21,858 nt of DNA from Clostridiales bacterium (GCA_003507395.1 DNVW01000006.1:28968-50825); one strand, 5' to 3'; shown: positions 6,934 to 15,026, counted from the first letter of the stretch. Numbers and translations: made by a program. The notes: generated by a model from the sequence alone, not told the origin.

Positions 6934-8056
6934 ATCTTCCTTTTACCTTTATTTCTTTATTTTGAAATACAATTTTCCCAAGAGCAATAACCGTATCAAT
7001 ATTATATTCATCATCTAAAATAATTATATCCGCATCTTTATTTTCCTCAATTATTCCTTTATTATCTAGTCCTAATGCATTTGCAGGATTAATTGTTAAA
7101 ATTTTTATAGCATCTTTAAGTGAAACATTATATTCTAAAATCAATTTTTTTATAACCTTATGCATTCCATCCATTGTATGTGCTGTAATTCCAACACATT
7201 TACCATCCTTCCAATTAGGAACAGAGCCATTAGCATCAGAGGACATTGTCAATTTATCAATATAACCATTTTTAATAACTTTTAAAATATATTTTATTGT
7301 TTTCTCTATATCTTTTCCAGCTGTTATATCTATATAACTTCCTGCTTTAGCAAGTCGTAATGCTTGTTTAAAATTTCTTTCATTATTTGAAATATGAGTT
7401 GGCCTTACTAGTTCTTTTGGTATATTAGTTTTTTCTAGAACATCTATTATCGTACCCATATTACCTTTACCCCAGCCAACATGAAAATTTACAGTTGTCT
7501 TTTTTTTACTAATCAATCCTGCAATTCTTGTTTCTGACAAAAGTTTTATTAAATCTTCTTTACTTGGGTTGTAACATCTATGATCTGAAATAGCAATTTT
7601 CGTTCCAATAATTTCTTTTACAAAAACTATATCATTTTGAATCTTGCCAGTAATAGTAGGTGATGGGTATTCATAAGCTCCCGTTAAACAATATGCGGTA
7701 ATGCCTTCTTCATTAAGTGCTTTTGTCTTGGCTACTAAATTTTCTATACTCCTTGTTACTGAATCTGTTCCTAGAACCCCGACCAATGTAGTGATGCCAT
7801 TACTTACTACAGATGAAAAATTGATTTCAGGAACTCTTGAACTAAATCCACTTTCTCCACCACCACCAATAATATGAACATGATTATCAATATAACCTGG
7901 AATAACTCTCTTTCCTTCAACATCTATAATAGTTAAAACTTTAAATATATGTTCAAGACATTCTACTCTAATCTCACCTATTTTTACTATCTTATCATTA
8001 ATAATCATTATATCTTTTAATTCTTCATCTAATAGACAATTTTTTAATACTACCAA
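6923..8056 (-). CDS. iadA: Isoaspartyl dipeptidase (IadA) homologue
   Basis: This 377-residue amidohydrolase is clearly related along its length to IadA, which cleaves beta-aspartyl dipeptides in the cytoplasm. The binuclear metal site is complete: His59 and His61 (NHVHIIGGGGE), Lys153 in GTKIAISDHR (the carboxylated lysine), His192 (FHVG), His221 (PTHIS) and Asp274 (SSDANG). Substrate residues equivalent to Glu77, Tyr137 and Arg169 of E. coli IadA are kept. The Arg233 equivalent (PTHVNR) is Asn224 (PTHISN), so specificity may differ. I prefer TTG at 8056: GGAGGA (8063-8068) sits 6 bases upstream and the gap to the previous gene becomes 16 bp. The ATG at 8095 would overlap that gene and lacks such a site. 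Confidence 0.9.
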   Translation of the reverse strand: MVVLKNCLLDEELKDIMIINDKIVKIGEIRVECLEHIFKVLTIIDVEGKRVIPGYIDNHVHIIGGGGESGFSSRVPEINFSSVVSNGITTLVGVLGTDSVTRSIENLVAKTKALNEEGITAYCLTGAYEYPSPTITGKIQNDIVFVKEIIGTKIAISDHRCYNPSKEDLIKLLSETRIAGLISKKKTTVNFHVGWGKGNMGTIIDVLEKTNIPKELVRPTHISNNERNFKQALRLAKAGSYIDITAGKDIEKTIKYILKVIKNGYIDKLTMSSDANGSVPNWKDGKCVGITAHTMDGMHKVIKKLILEYNVSLKDAIKILTINPANALGLDNKGIIEENKDADIIILDDEYNIDTVIALGKIVFQNKEIKVKGRYER

Positions 8057-8072
8057 TTTAAGTCCTCCATTA

Positions 8073-9098
8073 TTATGGTAAAATATTCTCTCCATTAAAT
8101 CTCAAACAAAGTTGAAAATTTCTTATATCTTTTGATTTTAATACCCACATTAAAAATCTTTCTACTCCCATTCCAAAACCAGATGTTTGACATGGGTAAT
8201 ATTTTTTCATTTCTATATACCATTCGTATTCATCAGGTTTGACACAATGCTTTTCTAATGATTCCATTAGTTCTTTGTCGGTCTCATGCCTTTCACCACA
8301 TCCTACTGTTTCACCAATTCCCATTAATAAGTCTGCATTTCTTGTTGTTCCCTTGATATTTGAATCTAATTTTTGATAGAATGGAACTGCTAATTCATCA
8401 TAATTTGTTATCCAAACAATGCCACCATATATTTCTATCAACTCCTTTTCAGCTTTTCTAGTAATATTTCTCCAGCCATCGTCATATTCAATATATTCTT
8501 TTATCTCATTTGGATATTTTTCTTTCAACACTTTTTCAGCTTCATCAAAAGTTATTTTTTTAAAACTCCCCTTATAATCTGCAATTTTTTCAATATGGCT
8601 AATATCCCCTATATTTTCTTTTAGTGTTTTTCCCATTCTTTCTAGTATTCTTTTTGATAAATATTTGATGTACTCTTCAACAAGATTTATAACATCTTCT
8701 AAAGTTCCAGGAACTTCTGCTTCACTATGGTAAAATTGGCATAAGTGTCTTTCATCTGCATTCTCGCCTCTAAAAGATGGCATTACGTAATAACAGCCTT
8801 TTTCCGTTAGTCTACACCCATATTCTAATAAAAATTGCATAGAATCCGCTAAATATGTTTCCACACCTTGTAAATTCACTTTAACAGGACTTGAATCACT
8901 TCCTCTTCCCATTGGGCTTGAAATTGATCCCGTTGTAACAGGTAAATGTAAAGTAATAATCCCCTTTTTTTCGTAAAATTTCATTGTTTCTTCAGTAATT
9001 AAATTTTCCAATAAGATCAATTGTTTATACCATTCGTTTCTTAACACTTTTAAATAATGTGTATTTGGATTTTTCCAAGTATTTGGTTCTGTTAGCAT
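8073..9098 (-). CDS. AsnRS-type class II aaRS core without anticodon domain
   Basis: This 341-residue protein is a class IIb synthetase-like enzyme of the Asp/Asn group. It starts almost directly with the catalytic core and has no N-terminal OB-fold. Visible are VETYLADSMQFLLEYG (79-94), motif 2 PSFRGENADERHL (Arg110, Glu112, Arg117), the AsnRS-like segment MGIGETVGCGER (about 259-270) and motif 3 SGFGMGVERFLMWV (Arg314). Residues for adenylate formation look intact. Relatives without the tRNA-binding domain include archaeal asparagine synthetase-related proteins, so it may activate aspartate to make asparagine or another amide. ATG 9098 has AAGGAGG just upstream; an ATG at 9131 would overlap the -10 box. 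It is the first gene of the operon. Confidence 0.85.
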   Translation of the reverse strand: MLTEPNTWKNPNTHYLKVLRNEWYKQLILLENLITEETMKFYEKKGIITLHLPVTTGSISSPMGRGSDSSPVKVNLQGVETYLADSMQFLLEYGCRLTEKGCYYVMPSFRGENADERHLCQFYHSEAEVPGTLEDVINLVEEYIKYLSKRILERMGKTLKENIGDISHIEKIADYKGSFKKITFDEAEKVLKEKYPNEIKEYIEYDDGWRNITRKAEKELIEIYGGIVWITNYDELAVPFYQKLDSNIKGTTRNADLLMGIGETVGCGERHETDKELMESLEKHCVKPDEYEWYIEMKKYYPCQTSGFGMGVERFLMWVLKSKDIRNFQLCLRFNGENILP

Positions 9099-9129
9099 AC
9101 TTTGCCTCCTTATTATAAATTTTGGTAAC

Positions 9130-9158
9130 ATTGTATCACATTTTACATAATTTCACAA
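9130..9158 (-). promoter_or_regulatory. Promoter of the ten-gene operon
   Basis: On the minus strand, TTGTGA (9153-9158), a 17-base spacer and TACAAT (9130-9135) form a good vegetative promoter. Transcription would start about 25 bases before the ATG at 9098. That leaves no room for a long riboswitch or T-box leader and supports the shorter start of the first gene. The spacer shares ATTATGTAAA with the promoter of the AspRS gene. Confidence 0.75.
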
Positions 9159-9199
9159 TACTTTGGCCATAATTTTACACTTTTTTACGAAGATTTTCA

Positions 9200-9249
9200 C
9201 TTATAAAAATAAATTCCCAATGCACACCAATCGGTACGCACTGGGAATT
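9200..9249 (-). terminator. Rho-independent terminator of the AspRS gene
   Basis: An imperfect hairpin spans 9212-9249: AATTCCCA pairs with TGGGAATT, the inner part carries three mismatches, and the loop has four bases. On the minus strand it is followed by TATTTTTAT. It sits 30 bp after the AspRS stop and before the operon promoter, so the two transcription units are separated. Confidence 0.85.
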
Positions 9250-9278
9250 ATTTTGTTACAATTCGTAACTAATGCAAC

Positions 9279-10577
9279 TCACGGATAAAGTCTGTTAGGT
9301 GTTCTAGAAAGGAATACTACATCCTCAATAGATTCTGCTTTGAGTAACTGCTGAATGAATCTTGCCTCTCCCATTCCAAATCCGCCATGTGGTACAGAAC
9401 CGTAATTGAAGAATTCAATATACGATTCCAATGACTTCTCTAAATTCGGAGAATTAAGTTCTTCTGCCTTTTCTCTAATCTGCTTGATAAGAATTTCCGG
9501 TCTATGTTCTCTTACGGCACCAGTAGTAATCTCTGTACCATTGAATAAAAGGTCGTATGACTCCGTTGTCGTTTCAGAATGTCTCTTATGATAAAAAGGT
9601 CTTACTGAAATCGGATACTCCGTCACAAAAACAAACTGTGCTCCAAATTTTTCAAGAGCATAACGACAAATTTGTCTTTCTTCTTCAGGAGAGAAGTCTT
9701 TGGCATTTTCCTCAAAAACTCCGATCTTCTTCAAAATTTCTTTTGCTTCAGCAAAAGTCATTCTCGTAAAAATCGGTGTCTCAATTTCAACTCCAAAGTT
9801 CTCTCCAATCTGAGAACAAAGTTTTGGCTGTTCCATTAAACTCTCAAATACAAATTTGATAAGTCTTTCCTGCTCAACCATTACTTCTTCAACACTTCTA
9901 GGTCCTGCAATTTCGCAGTCAACAGTAGTAAACTCTGTTTGATGCCTACTAGTGTTAGAATTATCAGCTCTGAATGAAGGACCTATTTCAGCGAATTTTC
10001 TGAATCCTGCCTGAATAGCCATTTGCTTGTACAGCTGATTGCTTTGAGCTAAATACGCTTTGTTTCCAAAATACTCAAGCTCAAAAAGCTCTGCTCCTGA
10101 TTCAGACGGTGTGCCCAGAAGCTTCGGAGTATGAATAACGGTGTATTCATTTTTGCTCCAGTAAGCGTAAATCGCCATCTCAACTGCTGATGCTACCTTC
10201 ATCGCAGTATGGTTTTTGGCAAAGCGCATACTTAATGCCCTGTGCTCGATTTGTGCGGATTTTCCAGATTCCTCTCCTATCGGTAACGGATTGGCAATAG
10301 TCTCAATTTCAAGTTTAGTAGGAATAAATTCCTTTCCACCATTCTTTACATGAGCGTTTAAAACCATCTTGCCCCATACAGTAACAGTAGATTCTCTAGT
10401 TAATCCCTCTGTTGTAGCGAAAACCTCAGGGTTCTCTGACTTGTCGATACTTACCTGAATTTCACCTGTTTCCTCTCTTACCATAAGAAAAAGCATATAC
10501 TTCGTATTTTTAATATTATTTACGAAGCCAAAAATGCAAGTTTCTTCTTCTGGTATAAGTTCTGCTATTGGTTTCAT
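9279..10577 (-). CDS. aspS: Aspartyl-tRNA synthetase, archaeal-like (AspRS2 type)
   Basis: This complete 432-residue class IIb synthetase has an N-terminal OB-fold (about 12-95), then catalytic motifs GPSFRADNSNTSRHQTEF (Arg203, Arg211), FVTEYPISVRPFY, SYDLLFNGTEITTGAVREH and motif 3 HGGFGMGEARFIQQLL (Arg406). The DYPxxxRPFY and EITTG signatures and the short length without the bacterial GAD insertion point to the archaeal, often non-discriminating, AspRS type rather than AsnRS. Motif 3 has Ala where relatives have Glu before the Arg. Sampled lines have about 35-42% GC against roughly 20-33% in neighbouring genes, suggesting separate transfer. ATG 10577 has AAGGAGG 8 bases upstream. It has its own promoter and terminator. 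Possible roles are resistant target copy or supply of Asp-tRNA. Confidence 0.85.
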   Translation of the reverse strand: MKPIAELIPEEETCIFGFVNNIKNTKYMLFLMVREETGEIQVSIDKSENPEVFATTEGLTRESTVTVWGKMVLNAHVKNGGKEFIPTKLEIETIANPLPIGEESGKSAQIEHRALSMRFAKNHTAMKVASAVEMAIYAYWSKNEYTVIHTPKLLGTPSESGAELFELEYFGNKAYLAQSNQLYKQMAIQAGFRKFAEIGPSFRADNSNTSRHQTEFTTVDCEIAGPRSVEEVMVEQERLIKFVFESLMEQPKLCSQIGENFGVEIETPIFTRMTFAEAKEILKKIGVFEENAKDFSPEEERQICRYALEKFGAQFVFVTEYPISVRPFYHKRHSETTTESYDLLFNGTEITTGAVREHRPEILIKQIREKAEELNSPNLEKSLESYIEFFNYGSVPHGGFGMGEARFIQQLLKAESIEDVVFLSRTPNRLYP

Positions 10578-10639
10578 CCTTGTTTCCTCCTTGTGTTTTC
10601 TATGATGTTTAGTTGCATTTTCAAAACAGACCTAACCAT

Positions 10640-10668
10640 ATTATAGCATAATTTACATAATCTTGCAA
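10640..10668 (-). promoter_or_regulatory. Promoter of the AspRS gene
   Basis: TTGCAA (10663-10668), 17 bases and TATAAT (10640-10645) on the minus strand, with a TG one base before the -10 box. The leader is about 55 bases, too short for a T-box. The spacer contains ATTATGTAAA, as in the operon promoter at 9130-9158; about 20 of 27 aligned bases agree. Confidence 0.8.
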
Positions 10669-10728
10669 CAGCTTTATTAAATTTAATCATATTTAATGTT
10701 ACTATTTAATAATACACTTCATATTTAT

Positions 10729-12003
10729 CTAATATGCAATTTCATATTTAATAATATTATCAATTGTTTCTGAACTCATCAAACTATCGAATACATTACT
10801 TACATCTTTCTTGTTTTCGTCAGTACTAGATATATAAAAATTTTCTGTAGTTTCTATATATTTATGTCCTAAAATATCAGCAACATCTCTAATTTCAGTA
10901 CCATTTCTTAAATTAATAGTTGCATAACTTCCTCTTAAATCATAAAATCTACAATTTTCAATACCAAGTTCTTTATGAATTATTTTAAATGGATAATTTA
11001 ATATATTTCTACCAACATATTTACCATTAGGTCTTGTAAACACCATATCAGCTTTATTGATTTGAAGAATATTGACTTCATTTTGTACAATTCTTTGTTC
11101 AGTTAACTTTCCATATTTATTAAATACATCTTCAAAATGTTATGTGCAATATTTATTTCCAAATACTTTTTTTAAATATTGTTGTTTCTTTTTATAGTTA
11201 ATCAAAGCATTATATAAAGTAATACTCATACTAATTTGTCTTGTACCTTGTTTGGTTTTAGTAGTTCCTATATACCATCTCCCTTTGCCATCATCTGGTT
11301 TGTCATATACTGTATGCTTAACATTTATAACTCTATTTGTAAAATCTATATCATCCTATGTTAAAGTACAAACCTCTCCTGTTCTCATTCCTGTAAAACA
11401 GCTTGTAATAAAAGCACAAGTAAAAGTATTATCATCTTTAAATCTCTCTAAAATCATATTAATTTCTTCATCAGTAAATATATGTGCTGGATCTTTTGGA
11501 GGAATATCATATTTAGGTAATTTTAATCCTATTGCAGGATTTATTTTTATATAATCATATTCATATGCATAATTCATTGAACATTTTATAACTTTTTTTA
11601 TATTATTTAAAAAATTTTTACTAAATGATTTATTAATATATATTTGATTAATAAATTCTTGTAACATTGCTCTTGTAATTTGTGATAGTCTATAAAATCC
11701 AATATTAGGCTTTATGTGATTTTTTATAATACTTTGATATGCTTCTATGGTATGATATTTTAAATTAACATAGCAATATTTTTCTATCCAATAATCTAAA
11801 AAATCTGAATAACTCATATCACTTACTGAAAATGAATTACCTGTGTTTAAATAATTGTTGTATGCAATTATTCCTTCTTTCTCTGCTTCTGATTTTGTTT
11901 TAAATCCTGACTTACTTAAAAATTTTCTTTTTCCATCAATTTTTACAATTTCAAATTTGTATTGATAGAATTTTCCTCTTTTCTGAATTGTTACATTCGA
12001 CAT
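10729..12003 (-). pseudogene. Tyrosine integrase with two in-frame stop codons
   Basis: One continuous frame of 424 codons reads as a full-size integrase of the Tn916/phage type. It has an N-terminal arm-binding region (RGKFYQYKFEIVKIDGKRK), a SAM-like core-binding domain (about 60-160) and a catalytic domain with Arg in TGMRTGEV, Lys in KTKQGTRQIS, YDLRGSYAT, LGHKYIETTENFY and the C-terminal Tyr. It is interrupted by TAG at 11356-11358, where the family has Trp (LTWDDIDF), and by TAA at 11140-11142. No indel is needed: the three pieces are in the same frame. The element is therefore probably immobile by its own integrase. No clear ribosome binding site precedes ATG 12003. No excisionase gene is visible. 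Confidence 0.9.
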
Positions 12004-12033
12004 TTTACATTTATAGCTTCTTCCACGAAGGTA

Positions 12034-12067
12034 AACAAAAAAGTGTTACCACGAATGATAACACTTT
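12034..12067 (-). terminator. Terminator between secA and the integrase
   Basis: AAAGTGTTA (12040-12048) and TAACACTTT (12059-12067) form a perfect 9-bp stem with a 10-base loop. On the minus strand it runs into TTTTTTGTTT, so it should end secA transcription before the integrase gene. On the plus strand the following bases are also T-rich, so it may work both ways. Confidence 0.75.
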
Positions 12068-12083
12068 ATATTTTTGTTTTCAG

Positions 12084-12093
12084 TTTGTTTGCA
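12084..12093 (-). repeat. Inverted copy of the integrase arm-site decamer
   Basis: TTTGTTTGCA here is the exact reverse complement of TGCAAACAAA, the unit repeated at 529-538 and 12155-12164. It lies 60 bp from the right repeat pair, on the integrase side. It may be a further arm-type site; a 10-base match alone could be chance in AT-rich DNA. Confidence 0.4.
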
Positions 12094-12152
12094 ACCTGCA
12101 AAGTCTTTATTTTAGATAGTTTTAGAGATTTTAATTACTTGTATGAAAACAA

Positions 12153-12175
12153 TTTGCAAACAAAATGCAAACAAT
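12153..12175 (+). repeat. Right copy of 23-bp direct repeat, integrase arm-site candidate
   Basis: Identical over 23 bases to 527-549, with the same pair of decamers, TGCAAACAAA (12155-12164) and TGCAAACAAT (12166-12175), 11 bp apart. It lies 53 bp from the secA stop codon, inside the proposed island end. Confidence 0.7.
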
Positions 12176-12228
12176 TTGGGTTGTTTTCATATTTATGTAA
12201 ATTTATCTAATCTCTGAAAGTATTGATT

Positions 12229-14988
12229 TTATGCATTTTTACCACAACAATTCTTGTATTTCTTACCACTTCCACATGGACATTGGTCGTTTCTGCCTAC
12301 TTTTGGTTCATTGTTTACTACTGTTTGATTTTGTGGAGATGATGTTTTTGGTGCTATTGTCCCGCCTAAATTGCTAATTGCTGAATTTTCTAAGCTCATT
12401 CCTGTTATTCTAGCCGCTTCTGTTCTTTGAATATTTTCTTCTTTTTTTCTTACATGCATTAATAGTTTAACAACATCTGTTTTTATGTCTAATACCATTT
12501 GGTCAAACATGTCAAATCCTTCTATTCTATATTGCACTACTGGATCTTTTTGACCATAAGCACGAAGCCCAATACCATCTTTTAACTCGTCCATTGCATC
12601 TATGTGGTCCATCCATTTTTCATCAACTATTTTTAATGTTACTACTCTTTCTAACTCTCTTAACTCTTCGGCTCCTATTGTTTTTTCCCTTTCATCATAA
12701 ATAGCATAAGCTTTTTCAACAGCTTCTTCTATAACCTCTTTTAAATGTATGTTTTCTTTATTTAAAGACTCTAAATCAGTAATAGTTAAATTAGTATTTA
12801 ATTCTTGCAATAAACTTTCTTTATTTACATGTTCCTCAGCAAAATAAGGAGTAACAATGTCTTCAATTAATGATTTTATCATTTTCAACACATTTGCTTT
12901 TAGGTCTTCTCCATCCAATACTTCACGTCTTTGTTTATATATTATTTCTCTTTGTGTATTCATAACATCATCATAGTTCAATACAGCTTTTCTAATACTA
13001 AAGTTTCTTCCTTCTACTCTCCTTTGAGCAGATTCAACAGAACTTGAAATTAGCCTAGATTCGATAGGCATATTTTCGTCAGCACCTAATGTTTCATATA
13101 CTTTAGTAATTGCTTCACCACCAAATATTTTCATTAAATCATCATCAAGTCCAATATAAAATCTAGATTCTCCTGGGTCTCCTTGACGACCACTACGTCC
13201 TCTTAATTGGTTGTCAATTCTTCTAGACTCATGTCTTTCTGTACCAATTATTTTTAAGCCACCTGCTGATATGACTTTTTCTTTTTCTTCTTTAATAATT
13301 GAATTATATTTTCCTTGCAATTCTTTAAATTTGTTTCTAGAGCTTATAATCTCTTGGTCATCAGTTTCATTAAATGCTGTTGCTTGAATAATTTGTTCTT
13401 CAGAATATCCTAATTTTCTCATTTCTTCTTTAGCCAAATATTCACTATTTCCTCCAAGCATGATATCAGTACCACGGCCTGCCATGTTTGTTGCTATTGT
13501 AACAGCTCCATATTTACCAGCTTGTGCAATAATTTCCGCTTCTTTTTCATGATATTTTGCATTTAAAACCTCATGTTTTATACCTTCTTTTCGTAATAAA
13601 TCACTTAATTTCTCAGACTTTTCTATAGAAATAGTTCCTACTAAAACTGGCTGACCTTTTTCATGACTTTGCTTTATATCATTAATAACTGCTCTGAATT
13701 TAGCATTCTCATTTTTATAAACTATATCTGGATTATCTTTTCTAATCATATCTTTATTCGTAGGAATTTCGATAACATCTAATTTATATATTTCTTCAAA
13801 TTCATCTTTTTCTGTCATCGCAGTACCAGTCATACCAGCTAATTTATTATACATTCTAAAATAGTTTTGAAATGTAATTGTAGCAAGTGTTTTAGACTCA
13901 TCTGCTATTTTAACATTTTCTTTTGCTTCAATAGCTTGATGTAAGCCATTATTATATCTTCTTCCATACATAATACGACCTGTAAATTCATCAACTATTA
14001 AAACTTCGCCATCTTTTACAATATAGTCTATATCTTTTTTCATTACTCCATGCGCACGAAGTGCTTGATTAACATTATGAACAATTTCGGAGTTTTCTAT
14101 GTCATTAAAATTCTCTAAATTAAATTCTTCTTCAGCTTTTTTTATACCTTTTTGTGTTAATGAAGCTGATTTAGCCTTTAAGTCAACTATATAGTCATAA
14201 TTTTCGTTATCTTCTGCTTGGACAAAATCTTTTGCATTTTCTTCAACAATAATTTTAGGAATTAATTTTCTTACAAATTTATCAGCTTTTTTATATAAAT
14301 CTGATGATTGTTTTCCTCTTCCTGATATTATAAGTGGTGTACGAGCCTCATCTATTAAAATACTATCAATCTCATCAACAATAGCATAATTTAGTTTCCT
14401 TTGAACTAACTGATCTTTATATATAACCATATTATCTCGTAAATAGTCAAATCCATATTCATTATTTGTACCATAAGTAATATCACATGCATATGCATTT
14501 CTTTTATCTTGTGGTTGCATTCCTGAAATGACTAAACCTACAGTTAATCCTAAAAATTTGTAAACCTTTCCCATCCATTCACTATCTCTGCGTGCTAAAT
14601 AATCATTAACTGTAACAACATGGACTCCATCACCTGTTAGTGCATTTAAATAAACTGGTAATGTGGCAACTAAAGTTTTTCCTTCACCTGTCTTCATTTC
14701 TGCAATTCTTCCCTGATGTAAAATAATACCACCTATTAATTGAACATCAAAATGTCTCATTCCTAAAACTCTTTTTGAAGCTTCTCTACAAACTGCAAAG
14801 GTCTCTGGTAGTATATCATCTAAAGAACTACCATTTTTTAATTTTTGCTTAAATTCATTTGTTTTATTTCTTAGTTCAGTATCTGATAATTTAGAGATTT
14901 CTTCCTCTAAACTATTAATTTTCTCAACTATTGGCATAACTCTTTTTACTTCTTTTTCGCTATAGCTTTTAAAAATCTTTTTGAACAT
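12229..14988 (-). CDS. secA: Preprotein translocase ATPase SecA
   Basis: This complete 919-residue motor ATPase drives proteins through SecYEG at the membrane. Nucleotide-binding domain 1 shows the Walker A AEMKTGEGKTLVATLP (about 95-110) and VDEIDSILIDEARTPL. Domain 2 shows TNMAGRGTDIMLGG and the arginine-finger region LRGRSGRQGDPGESRF. The helical scaffold and wing domains follow, and the C-terminus is CPCGSGKKYKNCCGKNA, the zinc-binding SEC-C motif that contacts SecB or ribosomes. The extra stretch around 530-585 is common in clostridial SecA and explains the length. The promoter is at 15027-15055. The last 50 bases of the gene are the proposed target of the island; the frame is preserved. 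Confidence 0.98.
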   Translation of the reverse strand: MFKKIFKSYSEKEVKRVMPIVEKINSLEEEISKLSDTELRNKTNEFKQKLKNGSSLDDILPETFAVCREASKRVLGMRHFDVQLIGGIILHQGRIAEMKTGEGKTLVATLPVYLNALTGDGVHVVTVNDYLARRDSEWMGKVYKFLGLTVGLVISGMQPQDKRNAYACDITYGTNNEYGFDYLRDNMVIYKDQLVQRKLNYAIVDEIDSILIDEARTPLIISGRGKQSSDLYKKADKFVRKLIPKIIVEENAKDFVQAEDNENYDYIVDLKAKSASLTQKGIKKAEEEFNLENFNDIENSEIVHNVNQALRAHGVMKKDIDYIVKDGEVLIVDEFTGRIMYGRRYNNGLHQAIEAKENVKIADESKTLATITFQNYFRMYNKLAGMTGTAMTEKDEFEEIYKLDVIEIPTNKDMIRKDNPDIVYKNENAKFRAVINDIKQSHEKGQPVLVGTISIEKSEKLSDLLRKEGIKHEVLNAKYHEKEAEIIAQAGKYGAVTIATNMAGRGTDIMLGGNSEYLAKEEMRKLGYSEEQIIQATAFNETDDQEIISSRNKFKELQGKYNSIIKEEKEKVISAGGLKIIGTERHESRRIDNQLRGRSGRQGDPGESRFYIGLDDDLMKIFGGEAITKVYETLGADENMPIESRLISSSVESAQRRVEGRNFSIRKAVLNYDDVMNTQREIIYKQRREVLDGEDLKANVLKMIKSLIEDIVTPYFAEEHVNKESLLQELNTNLTITDLESLNKENIHLKEVIEEAVEKAYAIYDEREKTIGAEELRELERVVTLKIVDEKWMDHIDAMDELKDGIGLRAYGQKDPVVQYRIEGFDMFDQMVLDIKTDVVKLLMHVRKKEENIQRTEAARITGMSLENSAISNLGGTIAPKTSSPQNQTVVNNEPKVGRNDQCPCGSGKKYKNCCGKNA

Positions 14989-15026
14989 TATCTTCTTATA
15001 CTTCCTTCCTATTTAGTATCTACCAT

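Larger units (their letters stand above)
358..12283. mobile_element. Probable genomic island integrated at the 3' end of secA
   Basis: Seen: a tyrosine integrase pseudogene lies directly downstream of secA. An identical 23-bp direct repeat lies just inside both ends (527-549, 12153-12175). A second copy of the secA tail (SEC-C codons plus stop) is at 358-411, in the same orientation as the real one at 12229-12283; I count about 45 of 52 matching bases. Known: tyrosine integrases often insert in the 3' end of a conserved gene and restore its reading frame, leaving a duplicated gene end at the far side. Inferred: everything between is cargo, namely the extra AspRS and the ten-gene operon. Exact borders are uncertain. 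Because SEC-C is strongly conserved in protein, part of the tail similarity could come from another SEC-C gene, so the 23-bp repeat is the stronger evidence. Confidence 0.7.

Noticed and set aside
9099..9210. T-box or riboswitch leader before the aaRS-like genes
   Set aside because: The predicted promoters leave leaders of only about 25 and 55 bases, and no T-box sequence was seen.
9406..9769. Plus-strand ORFs inside the AspRS gene
   Set aside because: They lie opposite a well-conserved synthetase, have no ribosome binding sites and no family resemblance.
12040..12067. Island attachment core
   Set aside because: The hairpin has no copy at the left end; it fits a terminator better.
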